A stretch of 64,000 nt of DNA from Chersky-806 sp036502405 (GCA_036502405.1 DASXYP010000084.1:1-64000); one strand, 5' to 3'. Shown: positions 16,338 through 25,701, counted from the stretch's first letter. Program-made: numbers and translations. Notes: a model not told the origin generated them from the letters alone.

Positions 16338-17545
16338 TGCCACCCCGGTACGCTTCGGGCATGGACGAGATGGGTCACCCGGTGTTCGACGCGGACAACC
16401 ATTACTACGAGGCGATGGACGCCTTCACCCGTCACCTCGACGCCCGGGTCGGGCCGCGGACGGTGCAGTGGGCGGAGATCGAAGGGCGGAAGTACCACGT
16501 CGTCGGCGGCCGGGTCAGCCGTGCGGTCGTCAACCCCACGTTCGACCCGATCGCCAAGGCCGGCGCCATGCACGACTACTTCCGTGGCAACCCGGAAGGC
16601 CGCAACCCGCTCGAGTTCCTCCGGGAGCGCGAGCCGATCCGGCCCGAGTACCGCGACCGCGACGCGCGGCTCACCGTGATGGACGAGCAGCATCTCGCGC
16701 AGCTGTGGCTGTTCCCGACCCTCGGCATGCTCTACGAAGAGCTCCTCAAGGCCGACCCGGGCGCGGTCGCGATCACGTTCACCGCGTTCAACCGCTGGCT
16801 CGAGGAGGACTGGGGGTTCGCCTACCAGGACCGGATCTTCGCCGCGCCCTACCTCTCGCTGTGCGATGTCGACTGGGCGGTGAAGGAGCTGGAGTGGGCG
16901 ATCGACCGCGGCGCCCGGGTGGTCGTCCTCCGGCCCGCGGCCGTGTTCACCGAGACCGGGCCGCGCACGCCCGCCGACCGGTCCTTCGACCCGTTCTGGG
17001 CCCGGGTGAACGAAGCCGGGGTCACCGTCGTCGCCCACGCGGGGGACAGCGGGTACACGTCGAACGGGTACGCGCCGGACGGCTTCTCGGCCGCGTTCGG
17101 TGACGGCGCGCAGCGTCCGTCGATCAAGATCCTGACGATGGAGCGTGCGATCTACGACTTCCTCGCGTCGCTCGTCTTCGACCAGCTGTTCCAGCGGTTC
17201 CCGAACGTGCGCATCGCGTCGGTGGAGAACGGCTCCGAGTTCCTGCCCGACATGTTCCGCAAGCTGCGGTCGTGGCACCGGAAGATCCCCGGCTTCTTCC
17301 CGGAGGATCCCGTGGACGCGTTCCGCCGCAACGTGTGGATCAACCCGTTCTGGGAGGACGACGTCTACGAGATCGCCGAGCTCATGGGCGAGGACCGGGT
17401 GATCTTCGGCTCCGACTGGCCGCACATCGAGGGGATGCCGGAGCCGCTCGACTACGCGAAGGAGCTCAAGGACTTCTCGCCCGAGGCCCGGAAGCTGATC
17501 CTGCACGACAACGCGGCGGAGCTGAACACGCTCCGCCCCGCCTGA
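16337..17545 (+). CDS. Amidohydrolase-2 family metal-dependent hydrolase
   Basis: The protein has 402 residues in the TIM-barrel amidohydrolase-2 family (PF04909). Near the N-terminus it has DADNHYYE in place of the usual DxHxH motif; the late motif is IFGSDWPHIEG with the metal-ligand Asp. This family includes decarboxylases and hydrolases of aromatic ring-cleavage intermediates. The GTG at 16337 is coupled to the ligase stop and has GGAG upstream; an ATG at 16361 is an alternative. It is followed after 7 bp by an SDR gene, so ligase, amidohydrolase and SDR form one operon. Confidence 0.9.
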   Translation: MPPRYASGMDEMGHPVFDADNHYYEAMDAFTRHLDARVGPRTVQWAEIEGRKYHVVGGRVSRAVVNPTFDPIAKAGAMHDYFRGNPEGRNPLEFLREREPIRPEYRDRDARLTVMDEQHLAQLWLFPTLGMLYEELLKADPGAVAITFTAFNRWLEEDWGFAYQDRIFAAPYLSLCDVDWAVKELEWAIDRGARVVVLRPAAVFTETGPRTPADRSFDPFWARVNEAGVTVVAHAGDSGYTSNGYAPDGFSAAFGDGAQRPSIKILTMERAIYDFLASLVFDQLFQRFPNVRIASVENGSEFLPDMFRKLRSWHRKIPGFFPEDPVDAFRRNVWINPFWEDDVYEIAELMGEDRVIFGSDWPHIEGMPEPLDYAKELKDFSPEARKLILHDNAAELNTLRPA

Positions 17546-17552
17546 GGCCGCG

Positions 17553-18341
17553 GTGATCCTGGATCGGTTCGACCTCACCGGGCGCGTTGCGATCGTCACC
17601 GGCGCGGGGCAGGGCATCGGCGCCGGCTGCGCAGTGGCGCTCGCCGAGGCCGGGGCCGACGTCGCGCTCGCGTCCCGCACGCAGGCCGACCTCGAGCTCG
17701 TCGCCGAGAAGATCCGCGCGCTCGGTCGGCGCGCGGTGGTCGCCCCGACGGACGTGACCGAGAGCGACCAGCTGGCCGCGCTCGTGGACTCGACGGTCAG
17801 CGCGCTCGGCCGGGTCGATGTGCTCGTCAACAACGCCGGCGGCTGGGACCCCCGCCCGCTGCCGCAGACCAGCGCCCGGTCGGTCGAGGCCGCGTTCAAG
17901 TTCAACGTCATCGCCGCGTTCACGCTCACCCAGCTCTGCGTGCCCCACATGGTGGCCGCCGGTGCCGGGAGCGTCGTCAACATCTCGTCGCGCGCCGCGA
18001 GCATGGTGCAGCCGTGCTTTGTCGCGTACGCGACCGCGAAGGCCGCGCTGTCGATGATGACGCGGGCGATGGCGCCGGAGCTGGCGCCGAAGGTGCGCGT
18101 GAACGCGATCGAGGTGGGCGGGGTCGAGACCCAGGCGCTCTCGCACGTGCTCACCGACGACGACGTCCGGATGCAGCTCGAGGACAACACCCCGATGCAC
18201 CGGGTCGGCCAGCCCGAGGACATCGCGGCCTGCGTCCTGTACCTGGCCTCCGATGCCGCGTCCTGGGTCACCGGCAAGATCTTCGAGGTCGACGGCGGCG
18301 TCGAGTCGCCGGCGTTCACCATCCCCTTCACCCCCCTGTGA
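17553..18341 (+). CDS. Short-chain dehydrogenase/reductase (SDR)
   Basis: The protein has 262 residues. The NAD(P) motif is TGAGQGIGAG near residue 15, then NNAGG, the catalytic Ser in NISSRAA and the YxxxK motif (YATAK). The C-terminus WVTGKIFEVDGG is typical of classical SDRs. It oxidises or reduces a hydroxyl/keto group; in this setting probably an acyl-CoA or steroid-like intermediate (inferred). It is third in the operon with the ligase and amidohydrolase. Confidence 0.93.
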   Translation: MILDRFDLTGRVAIVTGAGQGIGAGCAVALAEAGADVALASRTQADLELVAEKIRALGRRAVVAPTDVTESDQLAALVDSTVSALGRVDVLVNNAGGWDPRPLPQTSARSVEAAFKFNVIAAFTLTQLCVPHMVAAGAGSVVNISSRAASMVQPCFVAYATAKAALSMMTRAMAPELAPKVRVNAIEVGGVETQALSHVLTDDDVRMQLEDNTPMHRVGQPEDIAACVLYLASDAASWVTGKIFEVDGGVESPAFTIPFTPL

Positions 18342-18351
18342 CCCGCCCGCG

Positions 18352-18407
18352 CTCCTTTCGGTGCGCGTGGGACCCCTTCCAGGGGGTGCAACCCGCACCG
18401 AAACGAG
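18352..18407. repeat. Nested inverted repeat, copy A (TTTCGGTGCG ... CGCACCGAAA)
   Basis: The outer arms TTTCGGTGCG and CGCACCGAAA are perfect 10-mers, and an inner C-rich/G-rich hairpin lies between them. Copies B (19980-20033) and C (55269-55324) share the arms and the flanking CTC/GAG bases. All three are intergenic. It lies between the SDR stop and the secreted hydrolase. Confidence 0.85.
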
Positions 18408-18476
18408 AAACGGGCGTTTGACGGGTCGGGGCGGCCGGGCAAGGTTTCGCGTACGTCGACACGCGGGGGGAGCGAA

Positions 18477-19934
18477 ATGGCGCGGACTGGGCACACCTCG
18501 GTCGGGACCCGAGCACGGTTGGGCGCGGCGATCACGTGCTTGCTCGCCGCGACGCTGGTGCTGACGACGGGCTCGGCGGTGTCGGCCGCACCGACGGCCA
18601 CCGTGTCCGGCCCCGTGACGGGCGGCAACGGCACGCCGGTCGGGCTCACGACGCAGTTCGACCTCGGCACTGTCGGGTACCAGCAGTCCGAGTTCTTCCT
18701 CTCCGGCACCGCGAACGCCTACAGCCCGACCTCGGCGCTCGGCGGCGACGGCCGGTGGTCGGTCACCCCGAGCTCGCAGGCGCCGTTCACGACCCGCATG
18801 ATCGTGAACCGGCCCGCCGATCCCAAGAAGTTCAACGGGACGGTCGTCGTCGAGTGGCTCAACGTGTCGATCGGCTCCGACGTGGGCGTCGACTGGGGCT
18901 TCGGGCACAACGAGCTGATCCGTCGCGGCTACGCCTGGGTCGGCGTGTCCGCCCAGACCATCGGGCTCAACGCGACGAAGGCCGCCGACCCGGTGCGCTA
19001 CGCGTCGCTCTCGCACCCGGGCGACAGCTACTCGTACGACATGTTCACCCAGGCCGGCCAAGCGATCCGCCGCGACGCCGCGACCGTGCTCGGTGGGCTC
19101 CAGCCGAAGCGCCTCCTCGCGGACGGCGAGTCGCAGTCCGCCTCGCGGATGGTCACCTACATCGACGCGATCCAACCGCTCGCGCACGCGTTCGACGGGT
19201 TCCTGGTCCACAGCCGCGGGTCAGGTGGAGCGCCGCTGTCGCAGGCACCCCTCCCCTCCGTCGTCTCGCCGCCCGCGGTCATGATCCGCACCGACAACAC
19301 CGCGCCGGTCATCGTGCTCCAGTCCGAGACGGACGTGACCCAGGGCGGGCGCCAGGACGACTCGCCGACGTTCCGGCTCTGGGAGATGGCGGGCACGTCG
19401 CACGTCGACGGGTACACCGTCGGGGTCGGGCTCGGCGACGACGGTGACGGCCAGGCCGACCGCGCGCTGTTCAACGCGATGCAGCACCCGCCGGGGATCG
19501 GCTGCGCCGTGCCCATCAACACCGGACCGAGCTACCTGATCGTGCAGAGCGCCTACCGGCGCCTGACCCGTTGGGTCCGCTACGGCATCGAGCCGCCGAA
19601 GGCAGATCGGCTCGACGTGACCTCGTTCTCACCGACGACGTACGCACGCGACGCGAACGGCAACGTGCTCGGCGGGATCCGGACGCCGGAGGTCGATGCA
19701 CCGGTGGCCACCATCACCAACGCGGGCCAGTCGGGTGCAGGGCTGCTCTGCCGGCTCGTCGGGACGACGACGCCGTTCAGCGCCGCGAAGCTCGCGTCGC
19801 TGTATAAGGACCACGACCGCTTCGTGCGCCTCTGGCACCACGCGACGAACGACGCGATCGCGAAGGGCTTCCTCCTCCCGCCCGACGCGCGCAAGGTGTC
19901 GGCTGCGGCGCGGGCCTCCTCGATCCCCGGCTGA
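18477..19934 (+). CDS. Secreted alpha/beta hydrolase-domain protein (Abhydrolase_10-like)
   Basis: The protein has 485 residues. A signal peptide is clear (LGAAITCLLAATLVLTTGSAVSAA, cleavage near residue 40), so it is exported. It resembles the actinobacterial 'alpha/beta hydrolase domain' family, with VVVEWLNVS in the first third and a nucleophile elbow GESQS with Ser near residue 219. A late His is in GTSHVDGY. It probably cleaves an ester outside the membrane. A strong ribosome site (GGGGGGAG) precedes the ATG. Inverted-repeat copies A and B flank the gene. Confidence 0.87.
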   Translation: MARTGHTSVGTRARLGAAITCLLAATLVLTTGSAVSAAPTATVSGPVTGGNGTPVGLTTQFDLGTVGYQQSEFFLSGTANAYSPTSALGGDGRWSVTPSSQAPFTTRMIVNRPADPKKFNGTVVVEWLNVSIGSDVGVDWGFGHNELIRRGYAWVGVSAQTIGLNATKAADPVRYASLSHPGDSYSYDMFTQAGQAIRRDAATVLGGLQPKRLLADGESQSASRMVTYIDAIQPLAHAFDGFLVHSRGSGGAPLSQAPLPSVVSPPAVMIRTDNTAPVIVLQSETDVTQGGRQDDSPTFRLWEMAGTSHVDGYTVGVGLGDDGDGQADRALFNAMQHPPGIGCAVPINTGPSYLIVQSAYRRLTRWVRYGIEPPKADRLDVTSFSPTTYARDANGNVLGGIRTPEVDAPVATITNAGQSGAGLLCRLVGTTTPFSAAKLASLYKDHDRFVRLWHHATNDAIAKGFLLPPDARKVSAAARASSIPG

Positions 19935-19979
19935 CCCGCCGAGCGGCACACGCGCCGGGTTCGACCCGGCTCGACCGAG

Positions 19980-20033
19980 CTCCTTTCGGTGCGGGTTTCC
20001 GATGCTCTACCGCCAAGGTCGCACCGAAGCGAG
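19980..20033. repeat. Nested inverted repeat, copy B
   Basis: This copy has outer arms TTTCGGTGCG and CGCACCGAAG, with one mismatch to copy A's right arm, and a different, weaker central part. It lies between the secreted hydrolase and a methyltransferase gene. Confidence 0.8.
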
Positions 20034-20094
20034 CTGGGGGACGTCGCCGCGGTCGGATCGGGCCGGCAGGATGCTCCGGCGCCATACTGCGCGC

Positions 20095-20718
20095 ATGCCG
20101 AACTCGTGGACCGATCTCGACAAGGCCACCGAGTACCTGGCCCGGGCGGACTCGCTCCCCCACCGCAGCGAGGGTGAGGGAGTGCTGGTGCGCGACCTCG
20201 ACGGCGCGCTCCCAGGACGCGTGCTCGACCTCGGGTGCGGCGACGGGCGCCTGACCGCGCTCGCGCTCGCGGCGTATCCCGCGTCGACGGCCACCTGCGT
20301 CGACATGTCGGAGCCGATGCTGGAAGCCGCCCGGAACCGCTTCGCCGCTGACGACCGGGTCACCATCGCCGCGCATGACTTCGCCACGCCGCTTCCGTTC
20401 GACGGGCCGTTCGACGCGATCGTCACGTCGCTCGCCGTGCACCACGTCAGCGACGACCGCAAGCGCGCGCTGTACACCGAGATCGCCAACCGGCTCGCGC
20501 CCGGTGGCGTCTTCGCCAACCTCGAGATCGTGGCCAGCCCGACCCAGGCGCTGCACGATCGGTGGCGTGACGAGATGGGCGCGCGTGACGACCCCGCCGA
20601 CGTCCTGCGCGACATGCGCAGCCAGCTCGCGTGGATCGAGGAGGCGGGGCTCACGAACGTCGACTGCATCTGGAAGTGGCGCAGCCTGGCGCTGCTCCGC
20701 GGCGAGCGCCCCGCCTGA
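20095..20718 (+). CDS. SAM-dependent class I methyltransferase
   Basis: The protein has 207 residues. Motif I is VLDLGCGDGRLT near residue 45, followed by the acidic motif (CVDMSEPML) and motif IV (FDAIVTSLAVHHV). The C-terminus is short, so the acceptor domain is small. The acceptor is unknown. The ATG at 20095 is chosen because the frame upstream reads as antisense-like sequence. The next gene starts 4 bp after the stop, so the two are cotranscribed. Confidence 0.87.
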   Translation: MPNSWTDLDKATEYLARADSLPHRSEGEGVLVRDLDGALPGRVLDLGCGDGRLTALALAAYPASTATCVDMSEPMLEAARNRFAADDRVTIAAHDFATPLPFDGPFDAIVTSLAVHHVSDDRKRALYTEIANRLAPGGVFANLEIVASPTQALHDRWRDEMGARDDPADVLRDMRSQLAWIEEAGLTNVDCIWKWRSLALLRGERPA

Positions 20719-20722
20719 GCCC

Positions 20723-21139
20723 ATGGCCGTCGACGTCCTCGCCGTCGTCGCGGCGGTCGTGCTCGCGGGGCTCAGCGCGCTCCACGTCTACTGGGCAGTC
20801 GGAGGCCAAGGAGTCCGGGCTGCGGTGGTCCCGACCGTCGAGGGCCGGCCCACGCTGTCGCCCTCGGTGGCGGCAACGCTGGTGGTCGCGCTCCTGCTCG
20901 CGCTCGCCGCGCTGATCCTCGTCGGGATCACGGCGGGCTGGGCGCCGACGTGGCTGTACCGCGCCGGGGGCGCGGGGCTGAGCCTCGTGCTGCTGGCGCG
21001 GGCGATCGGCGACGGGCGGACCCTCGGCTTCACCAAGCGCGTGCGCGACACCGCGTTCGCCCGCAACGACACCCGCCTGTTCTCCCCGCTCTGCCTGTTC
21101 CTCGCCGTCGCGGCCGGCCTGGCCACGCTCACCGCCTGA
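20723..21139 (+). CDS. DUF3995 family membrane protein
   Basis: The protein has 138 residues with four hydrophobic segments. The family landmarks are an N-terminal GLSALHVYWAVGGQG and a C-terminal DTRLFSPLCLFLA. The family is common in actinobacteria and has no known function. It begins 4 bp after the methyltransferase stop. Confidence 0.85.
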   Translation: MAVDVLAVVAAVVLAGLSALHVYWAVGGQGVRAAVVPTVEGRPTLSPSVAATLVVALLLALAALILVGITAGWAPTWLYRAGGAGLSLVLLARAIGDGRTLGFTKRVRDTAFARNDTRLFSPLCLFLAVAAGLATLTA

Positions 21140-21140
21140 C

Positions 21141-21183
21141 GGACGTCAGGAGCCGGACGTCAGGAGCCGGGGGTCAGGATGCC
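21141..21183. repeat. Short tandem repeat, about 14 bp x 3, in a convergent gap
   Basis: GGACGTCAGGAGCC occurs twice in tandem (21141-21154, 21155-21168) and a degenerate third unit runs into the stop region of the minus-strand methyltransferase. It lies between two convergent genes. Confidence 0.7.
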
Positions 21184-21938
21184 GGGGCCAGGACCGCGAG
21201 GTAGCCGGGGAAGACGACCTCGTGCGCCACGCCCGCGAAGACCGGGGCCAGGCTCGCCGCACACCAGGCGCGGATCGACGCTGCCGCTTCGCCCCGATCG
21301 ACCGCGTGGGCGACGTTCGTCCCGGTCATGACGTAGTCGCAGTAGAAGTCGGCGCCGAGCTCGAGGCCGATCGCGAACGTCTCGGCGCCGAGCAGCTCGA
21401 ACCCGTCCGCCGCCGCGGCGAGCGTCGACGGGTCGAGCGGGCGCGCGACCCCGAGGGGGCTCGGGTACCGGTGCCGGAACTCCGTGAACCACGCGTCGAG
21501 CGCGGGCGACGCCCGGAAGCTCCGGCCGGCCGAGAAGTCGTAGACGAGCAGGCGGCCCCCGGGCCGGAGCACCCGGTGCACCTCGGCGAGCGACGGGGCC
21601 AGGTCGGCGAAGTTGAGCGAGCCGGCCGCGGTCACGAGGTCGATCGTGTGCTCGCGGACGGGGAGCGCTTCTGCGCGGGCGGCGGCGAACCTGACCGCGT
21701 CCCGCTGCAGCGGGCTCGCGGCCAGCATCGCCACGACCGGTTCGAGGCCCACGCACACCCCCGCGAGACCGGCCAGCGCGAGCGTGGACAGCCCCGCGCC
21801 ACACCCGACGTCGACGGCCCGGTCGAACGGCCCGGGACCGAGATGCAAACGGGCCCGTTCGACCACCCGTGGGTGGATCGCGGGCCGCGAACGCGCGTAG
21901 CCGGCGACCATCGCCGCGGACCCGAAGAGATCCGTCAT
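21174..21938 (-). CDS. SAM-dependent methyltransferase (Methyltransf_11 type)
   Basis: The protein has 254 residues. Motif I is AVDVGCGAGLSTLAL, then the SAM-ribose acidic loop GLEPV and motif IV IDLVTAAGSLNFAD, with VHRVLRPGGRLLVYD as the post-motif strand. This matches small-molecule methyltransferases. The acceptor is unknown. I prefer the ATG at 21938 (MTDLFG), since related proteins begin near this point; an in-frame ATG at 21965 is the alternative. Confidence 0.85.
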   Translation of the reverse strand: MTDLFGSAAMVAGYARSRPAIHPRVVERARLHLGPGPFDRAVDVGCGAGLSTLALAGLAGVCVGLEPVVAMLAASPLQRDAVRFAAARAEALPVREHTIDLVTAAGSLNFADLAPSLAEVHRVLRPGGRLLVYDFSAGRSFRASPALDAWFTEFRHRYPSPLGVARPLDPSTLAAAADGFELLGAETFAIGLELGADFYCDYVMTGTNVAHAVDRGEAAASIRAWCAASLAPVFAGVAHEVVFPGYLAVLAPAS

Positions 21939-22052
21939 CGTGCCGTGCGACGTCGGGCGGCGCATCCACCGGACGCCGGGGGCGCGGACCTACGCTCCTG
22001 CGCCATGGGCAGCGGTGCATTCCTCCCGGGCGTGGGTCCGAGGTAGGCGAGC

Positions 22053-22799
22053 GTGGGTCTGCGACGCAAGCGCAGGGTGGAAGTCGAGCTGATCGAGCTC
22101 GTCCGGAGCGAGCTCGCATCGCTCCGCGAAGAGGTCCAGTCGGCGATGACGGACACCGCGGCGGTGCTCTCGGCCCGCGTGCGCAGCGAGATCGAGCACC
22201 GCATGGGAGAGCCGCGCGCGCTCGTCGTCGGCATCCAGGGGGTGCGCGAGACGATCGCCGGTCGCGACTCCGAGCTCGTCCACGCACTCGAGCGCGTCGG
22301 CACGACGTGCGAGTCGCTGGCCGAGCGCGTCCACCTCGACCGCATCGACCAGACCGCGCTCACCGATGCGATCAGCCGCCTCACGACCGCGCTGGCCCAC
22401 GCGGGCTCGTTCGCGCTCCCCTCGAGCGGCGGGCACGCGACGGTCATCGGCGGGACGGTCGAGCCGACGCCGACGCCGACGCCGTCGGACGCGATCTTCA
22501 CCCGCGCCGACCTCGTCGACGACGAACCCGATCGCGAGATCGACCTCGAGGCCATCGCCGCGGCTCCCGAGCCGGTGGTGCGCCCGCGGGTCGGCCGTCC
22601 GGTGCGGCCCGACGGCGTCGAGGTGCGGTGCCGGTTCGGCGATCGGTGGGTCACCGGCTTCGAGGTGTGCGAGGTCATCCGCATCGACGACACGTCCCGC
22701 TACCGGCTCCGGCGGCGCTCGGACGGCTCGGTCATCCCGACGCTGTTCGACGAGAAGGACCTGCGGTTCTTCAGCACGTCATACGTCGACCCCACCTGA
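22053..22799 (+). CDS. Unknown protein: coiled-coil N-terminus plus a small C-terminal beta-type domain
   Basis: The protein has 248 residues and I do not recognise a named family. Residues 1-120 are highly charged and helical, likely coiled coil. A Pro/Thr stretch (TPTPTP) follows, then an acidic linker, and a C-terminal domain (about 195-245) with VEVRCRF, W, GFEV, RYRLRRRSDGSVIP and F-x4-DLR. The same pattern occurs in the small protein at 47337-47621. The beta-rich pattern recalls SH3/Tudor-like folds (inference). The start is GTG. The 3' end overlaps the convergent gene at 22779 by 21 bp. Confidence 0.75.
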   Translation: MGLRRKRRVEVELIELVRSELASLREEVQSAMTDTAAVLSARVRSEIEHRMGEPRALVVGIQGVRETIAGRDSELVHALERVGTTCESLAERVHLDRIDQTALTDAISRLTTALAHAGSFALPSSGGHATVIGGTVEPTPTPTPSDAIFTRADLVDDEPDREIDLEAIAAAPEPVVRPRVGRPVRPDGVEVRCRFGDRWVTGFEVCEVIRIDDTSRYRLRRRSDGSVIPTLFDEKDLRFFSTSYVDPT

Positions 22800-23831
22800 C
22801 GCGGCGCGGCCCGCGAGCAGCGGCAGGTCCAGGTAGGTCTTGACTCCGGGCTCGGCGTCGCAGACGTAGGGGATCGCGTTCACGCAGTGCATCGCCGGGG
22901 CGATCAGGCCGATCTCCGGGTGCTCGCCGACCACCGGCGGGTGCAGCCCGTGAAAGGTCACCGCGACGGGCGGTTCGGCGTCGAGCTCCACCTCGAAGCG
23001 CTGGCCGTCGAGCCGCCAGGCCGGCTCGAGGTGCTCCTCACCCATCAGCCAGTTGACCCGCACCGTGATCACCGGCTCTCCGTCGACGAGCCCCTCCCAC
23101 GTGAACCGCTGCGCGGCGACGGTCCCCTCGTCGAGCACACCGACGGGCGTGGGGAGGGGTCGGGTCGCGACCGCCATCTCGTGGGTCGTGCGCTTCTCCG
23201 GGTCCAGCTTCCACCCGAGCGCGGCCGCGACCATGTCGATGGACTGCGTGAAGCCGTCACCGAGGACCGCGGGCATCGGGCTGGTCGCCGCCTGCTCGGG
23301 CGGCGTGCCGAACAGCATCACCTCGCGCACCACCGACTCGGTCGGGTAGTTGCGGATGTCGGAGAACTCCTCCATGCGGACGTGGCGGATGTCCCGGCAC
23401 ATCGCGGAGAGCATCAACGGGAACCGCTCGGTGATGCCGCCCGGGTTGATGCCCGTCCCGTGCAGCGTCGTACCGCCGCGGCGGCAGGCGTCCTCGATCT
23501 CCGCGAGCTTGGGTGACTCGGTCGGGTAGATCCAGCCGACCGGGGTCACGATGTTCTTGCCCGACTCCAGCAGGCGCACGACCGTGCGCGTGCTGGCCAG
23601 GACCGGCGCGTACACGACGCAGTCCGCGTCGATCGCGCAGATCTCCTCGAGGTCGCCCGACGCGGTGACGCCGAGCGGCCCGATGCCGCAGAGCTCGCCG
23701 ACGTCACGTCCGACCTTCTCCGGGCTGTGCACCCAGGCGCCCACGAGCTCGAGCTCGGGGTGTGCGACCACGCCCTTGATCGCCTCCTGGCCCACGAGGC
23801 CGGTGGCCCACTGGATCACCCGATACGTCAT
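22779..23831 (-). CDS. NAD(P)-binding oxidoreductase of the dihydrodipicolinate-reductase-like family
   Basis: The protein has 350 residues. It begins with a Rossmann fold (VIQWATGLVGQEAIKGVV) typical of the DapB-N-terminal-like family that is abundant in actinobacteria and related in fold to 2,4-diaminopentanoate dehydrogenase. The middle holds HGTGINPGG. It is much longer than true DapB (about 250) and is unlikely to be the lysine-pathway enzyme. It is expected to be a dehydrogenase of an unknown catabolic intermediate. It is divergent from the deacylase-like gene over 121 bp. Confidence 0.85.
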   Translation of the reverse strand: MTYRVIQWATGLVGQEAIKGVVAHPELELVGAWVHSPEKVGRDVGELCGIGPLGVTASGDLEEICAIDADCVVYAPVLASTRTVVRLLESGKNIVTPVGWIYPTESPKLAEIEDACRRGGTTLHGTGINPGGITERFPLMLSAMCRDIRHVRMEEFSDIRNYPTESVVREVMLFGTPPEQAATSPMPAVLGDGFTQSIDMVAAALGWKLDPEKRTTHEMAVATRPLPTPVGVLDEGTVAAQRFTWEGLVDGEPVITVRVNWLMGEEHLEPAWRLDGQRFEVELDAEPPVAVTFHGLHPPVVGEHPEIGLIAPAMHCVNAIPYVCDAEPGVKTYLDLPLLAGRAASGGVDV

Positions 23832-23901
23832 GCCGGTCCCCCCGTCGTCGTGGACCGCACCCTATTCACGCCCGCATCGGGCATGTGGCAGCGTGGAGAC
23901 A

Positions 23902-23955
23902 TGAGCGCAGGCCGGAGCGGGCACGGAGCGAGCGGAACGGCGGAGCGGGATCGTG
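23902..23955 (+). repeat. Possible short, degenerate copy of the stop-to-start leader repeat
   Basis: This leader shares the blocks CCGGAGCGGGCAC and GAGCGGGATCG directly before the GTG start at 23953 with the two longer elements at 46335 and 51444. It lacks the middle part. The relationship is uncertain because the blocks are short and GC-rich. Confidence 0.35.
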
Positions 23956-25701
23956 GCTGAGCTGGTGATCCGGAACGCGACGATCGTGGACGGGACGGGG
24001 GCGCCGCCGATCCGCGGCGACGTCGCAGTGACCGGATCGGTCATCACCGCGGTGGGCGAGGTCGACGAGCGTGGCACCCGGGAGGTCGACGCCGACGGGC
24101 TCATGGTCACCCCCGGGTTCGTCGACATCCACACCCACTTCGACGGCCAGGTCACCTGGGACCCGATCGTCGCGCCCTCCTCCATCCACGGCGTCACCAC
24201 GATCGCGATGGGCAACTGCGGTGTGGGCTTCGCCCCGGCCCGGCCCGACCGCCACGCCTGGCTGATCGGCCTGCTCGAAGGGGTCGAGGACATCCCCGGG
24301 ACCGCGCTGGCCGAGGGCCTCACGTGGGACTGGGAGACGTTCCCCGAGTACCTGGACGCGCTCGACGCCAAGCCCCACACGGTGGACCTCGGTGCGCACA
24401 TCCCCCACGCCGCGCTCCGCACCTACGTGATGGGCGACCGCGGCGCCGACCACACCGAGGCCCCGACCGACGACGAGCTGGCGCACCTCGCCGCGCTCGT
24501 GGGCGAGGCGCTCGACGCCGGGGCCATCGGGTTCGCGACCTCGCGCACCGAGGTGCACCGCACCAAGGACGGCGCCAACATCGGCACGCTCACCGCGAGC
24601 GAGCGCGAGCTCCTCGCGATCGCCGACGTGCTGGCCCACTCCGACCACGGGGTCACCCAGCTGATCTCGGACTGCTACCAGACCGCCGACGACGAGTTCG
24701 CCGAGTCCGAGCTCCGGCTCATCGAGGCGTTCGCCCGCACCTCGAAGCGGCCGGTCTCGTTCACCGTTCAGCAGGCGTACCACTCCCCCGACCGCTGGCG
24801 GAAGATCTTCGACCGGGTCGAGGGCATGCGCGCGGACGGGCTGGACGTCAAGCCTCAGGTCGCGCCCCGGCCGATCGGAGTCCTGCTCGGCCTCGAGGCC
24901 ACCGCGAACCCATTCCTGTTCACGGCGAGCTTCGACGAGGTCGCGCGGCTGCCGCTGGCCGAGCGCGTCGTCGCGCTGCGCGACCCGGAGCGCCGGCGAC
25001 GGATCCTCGAGGAGCACACGGCGCTGATCGGCGGGCTGCCCGACGGCCTCTTCAAGCAGATCTCCGGCGGGTTCGACGTGATGTTCCCGCTCACGGACCC
25101 GGTCGACTACGAGCTCGACGCGGACTGGTCGTTCGGCGCCCGGGCCCGGGCGGCGGGTGCGGAGCCCGCGGCGATGGTCTACGACGCGCTGCTCGAGCGC
25201 GACGGCCACCAGCTGCTCTACCTCCCACTGTTCAACTTCGCCCACGGCAGCTTCGACGACATCTTCGAGATGATCTCGACCCCGTTCGCGCTGTTCGGCC
25301 TCTCCGACGCGGGCGCGCACTGCGGTGCGATCTGCGACGCGAGCATGACGACCTCGTCGCTCGTGGTCTGGGCCCGCGACCGCAAGCGCGGCGCCCGGCT
25401 GCCCGTCGAGCAGGTCGTCCACCAGCAGACGCAGCGCACCGCACGCCACGTCGGCTGGCTGGACCGCGGTGTCGTGGCCCCGGGCTACCTCGCCGACCTG
25501 AACGTCATCGACTTCGACGCGCTCGGCTGCCGGCCCCCACACCTGATCTACGACCTGCCCGCGGGCGGGCGGCGGCTCATGCAGGAGGCGGTCGGCTACC
25601 GCATGACGGTCAAGGGTGGCGTCGTGACGTTCGAGGACGGCGAGCCGACCGGCGCGCTCCCGGGTGGGCTGCTGCGCGGGACCCGCCCCGAGCCCACCTG
25701 A
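23953..25701 (+). CDS. Amidohydrolase, N-acyl-D-amino-acid deacylase / D-aminoacylase-like
   Basis: The protein has 582 residues. It has the amidohydrolase-3 layout: N-terminal beta-sandwich strands (LVIRNATIVDGTG), the metal motif GFVDIHTHFDGQ near residue 60, and MGNCGVGFAPA, which is typical of D-aminoacylases. A late motif FGLSDAGAHCGAICD carries the conserved Asp. The C-terminal sandwich follows. The substrate may be an N-acyl amino acid or a related amide. It starts with GTG. It is probably transcribed with the sulfatase gene, which begins 76 bp downstream. Confidence 0.88.
   Translation: MAELVIRNATIVDGTGAPPIRGDVAVTGSVITAVGEVDERGTREVDADGLMVTPGFVDIHTHFDGQVTWDPIVAPSSIHGVTTIAMGNCGVGFAPARPDRHAWLIGLLEGVEDIPGTALAEGLTWDWETFPEYLDALDAKPHTVDLGAHIPHAALRTYVMGDRGADHTEAPTDDELAHLAALVGEALDAGAIGFATSRTEVHRTKDGANIGTLTASERELLAIADVLAHSDHGVTQLISDCYQTADDEFAESELRLIEAFARTSKRPVSFTVQQAYHSPDRWRKIFDRVEGMRADGLDVKPQVAPRPIGVLLGLEATANPFLFTASFDEVARLPLAERVVALRDPERRRRILEEHTALIGGLPDGLFKQISGGFDVMFPLTDPVDYELDADWSFGARARAAGAEPAAMVYDALLERDGHQLLYLPLFNFAHGSFDDIFEMISTPFALFGLSDAGAHCGAICDASMTTSSLVVWARDRKRGARLPVEQVVHQQTQRTARHVGWLDRGVVAPGYLADLNVIDFDALGCRPPHLIYDLPAGGRRLMQEAVGYRMTVKGGVVTFEDGEPTGALPGGLLRGTRPEPT

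Noticed and set aside
14757..16343. A 528-codon minus-strand frame opposite the acyl-CoA ligase
   Set aside because: The ligase carries all adenylation motifs on the plus strand; the minus frame is shadow-like.
16334..18709. A 791-codon open frame on the minus strand
   Set aside because: It lies opposite the amidohydrolase and SDR genes, which have clear family motifs. Its product has shadow-like composition and no motif.
19957..19970. A T-arm-like sequence (GGTTCGACCC)
   Set aside because: No acceptor stem, anticodon arm or D-arm can be built around it, so it is not a tRNA.
22470..22490. Short GACGCC repeat
   Set aside because: It encodes the Pro/Thr linker of the protein at 22053 and needs no other explanation.
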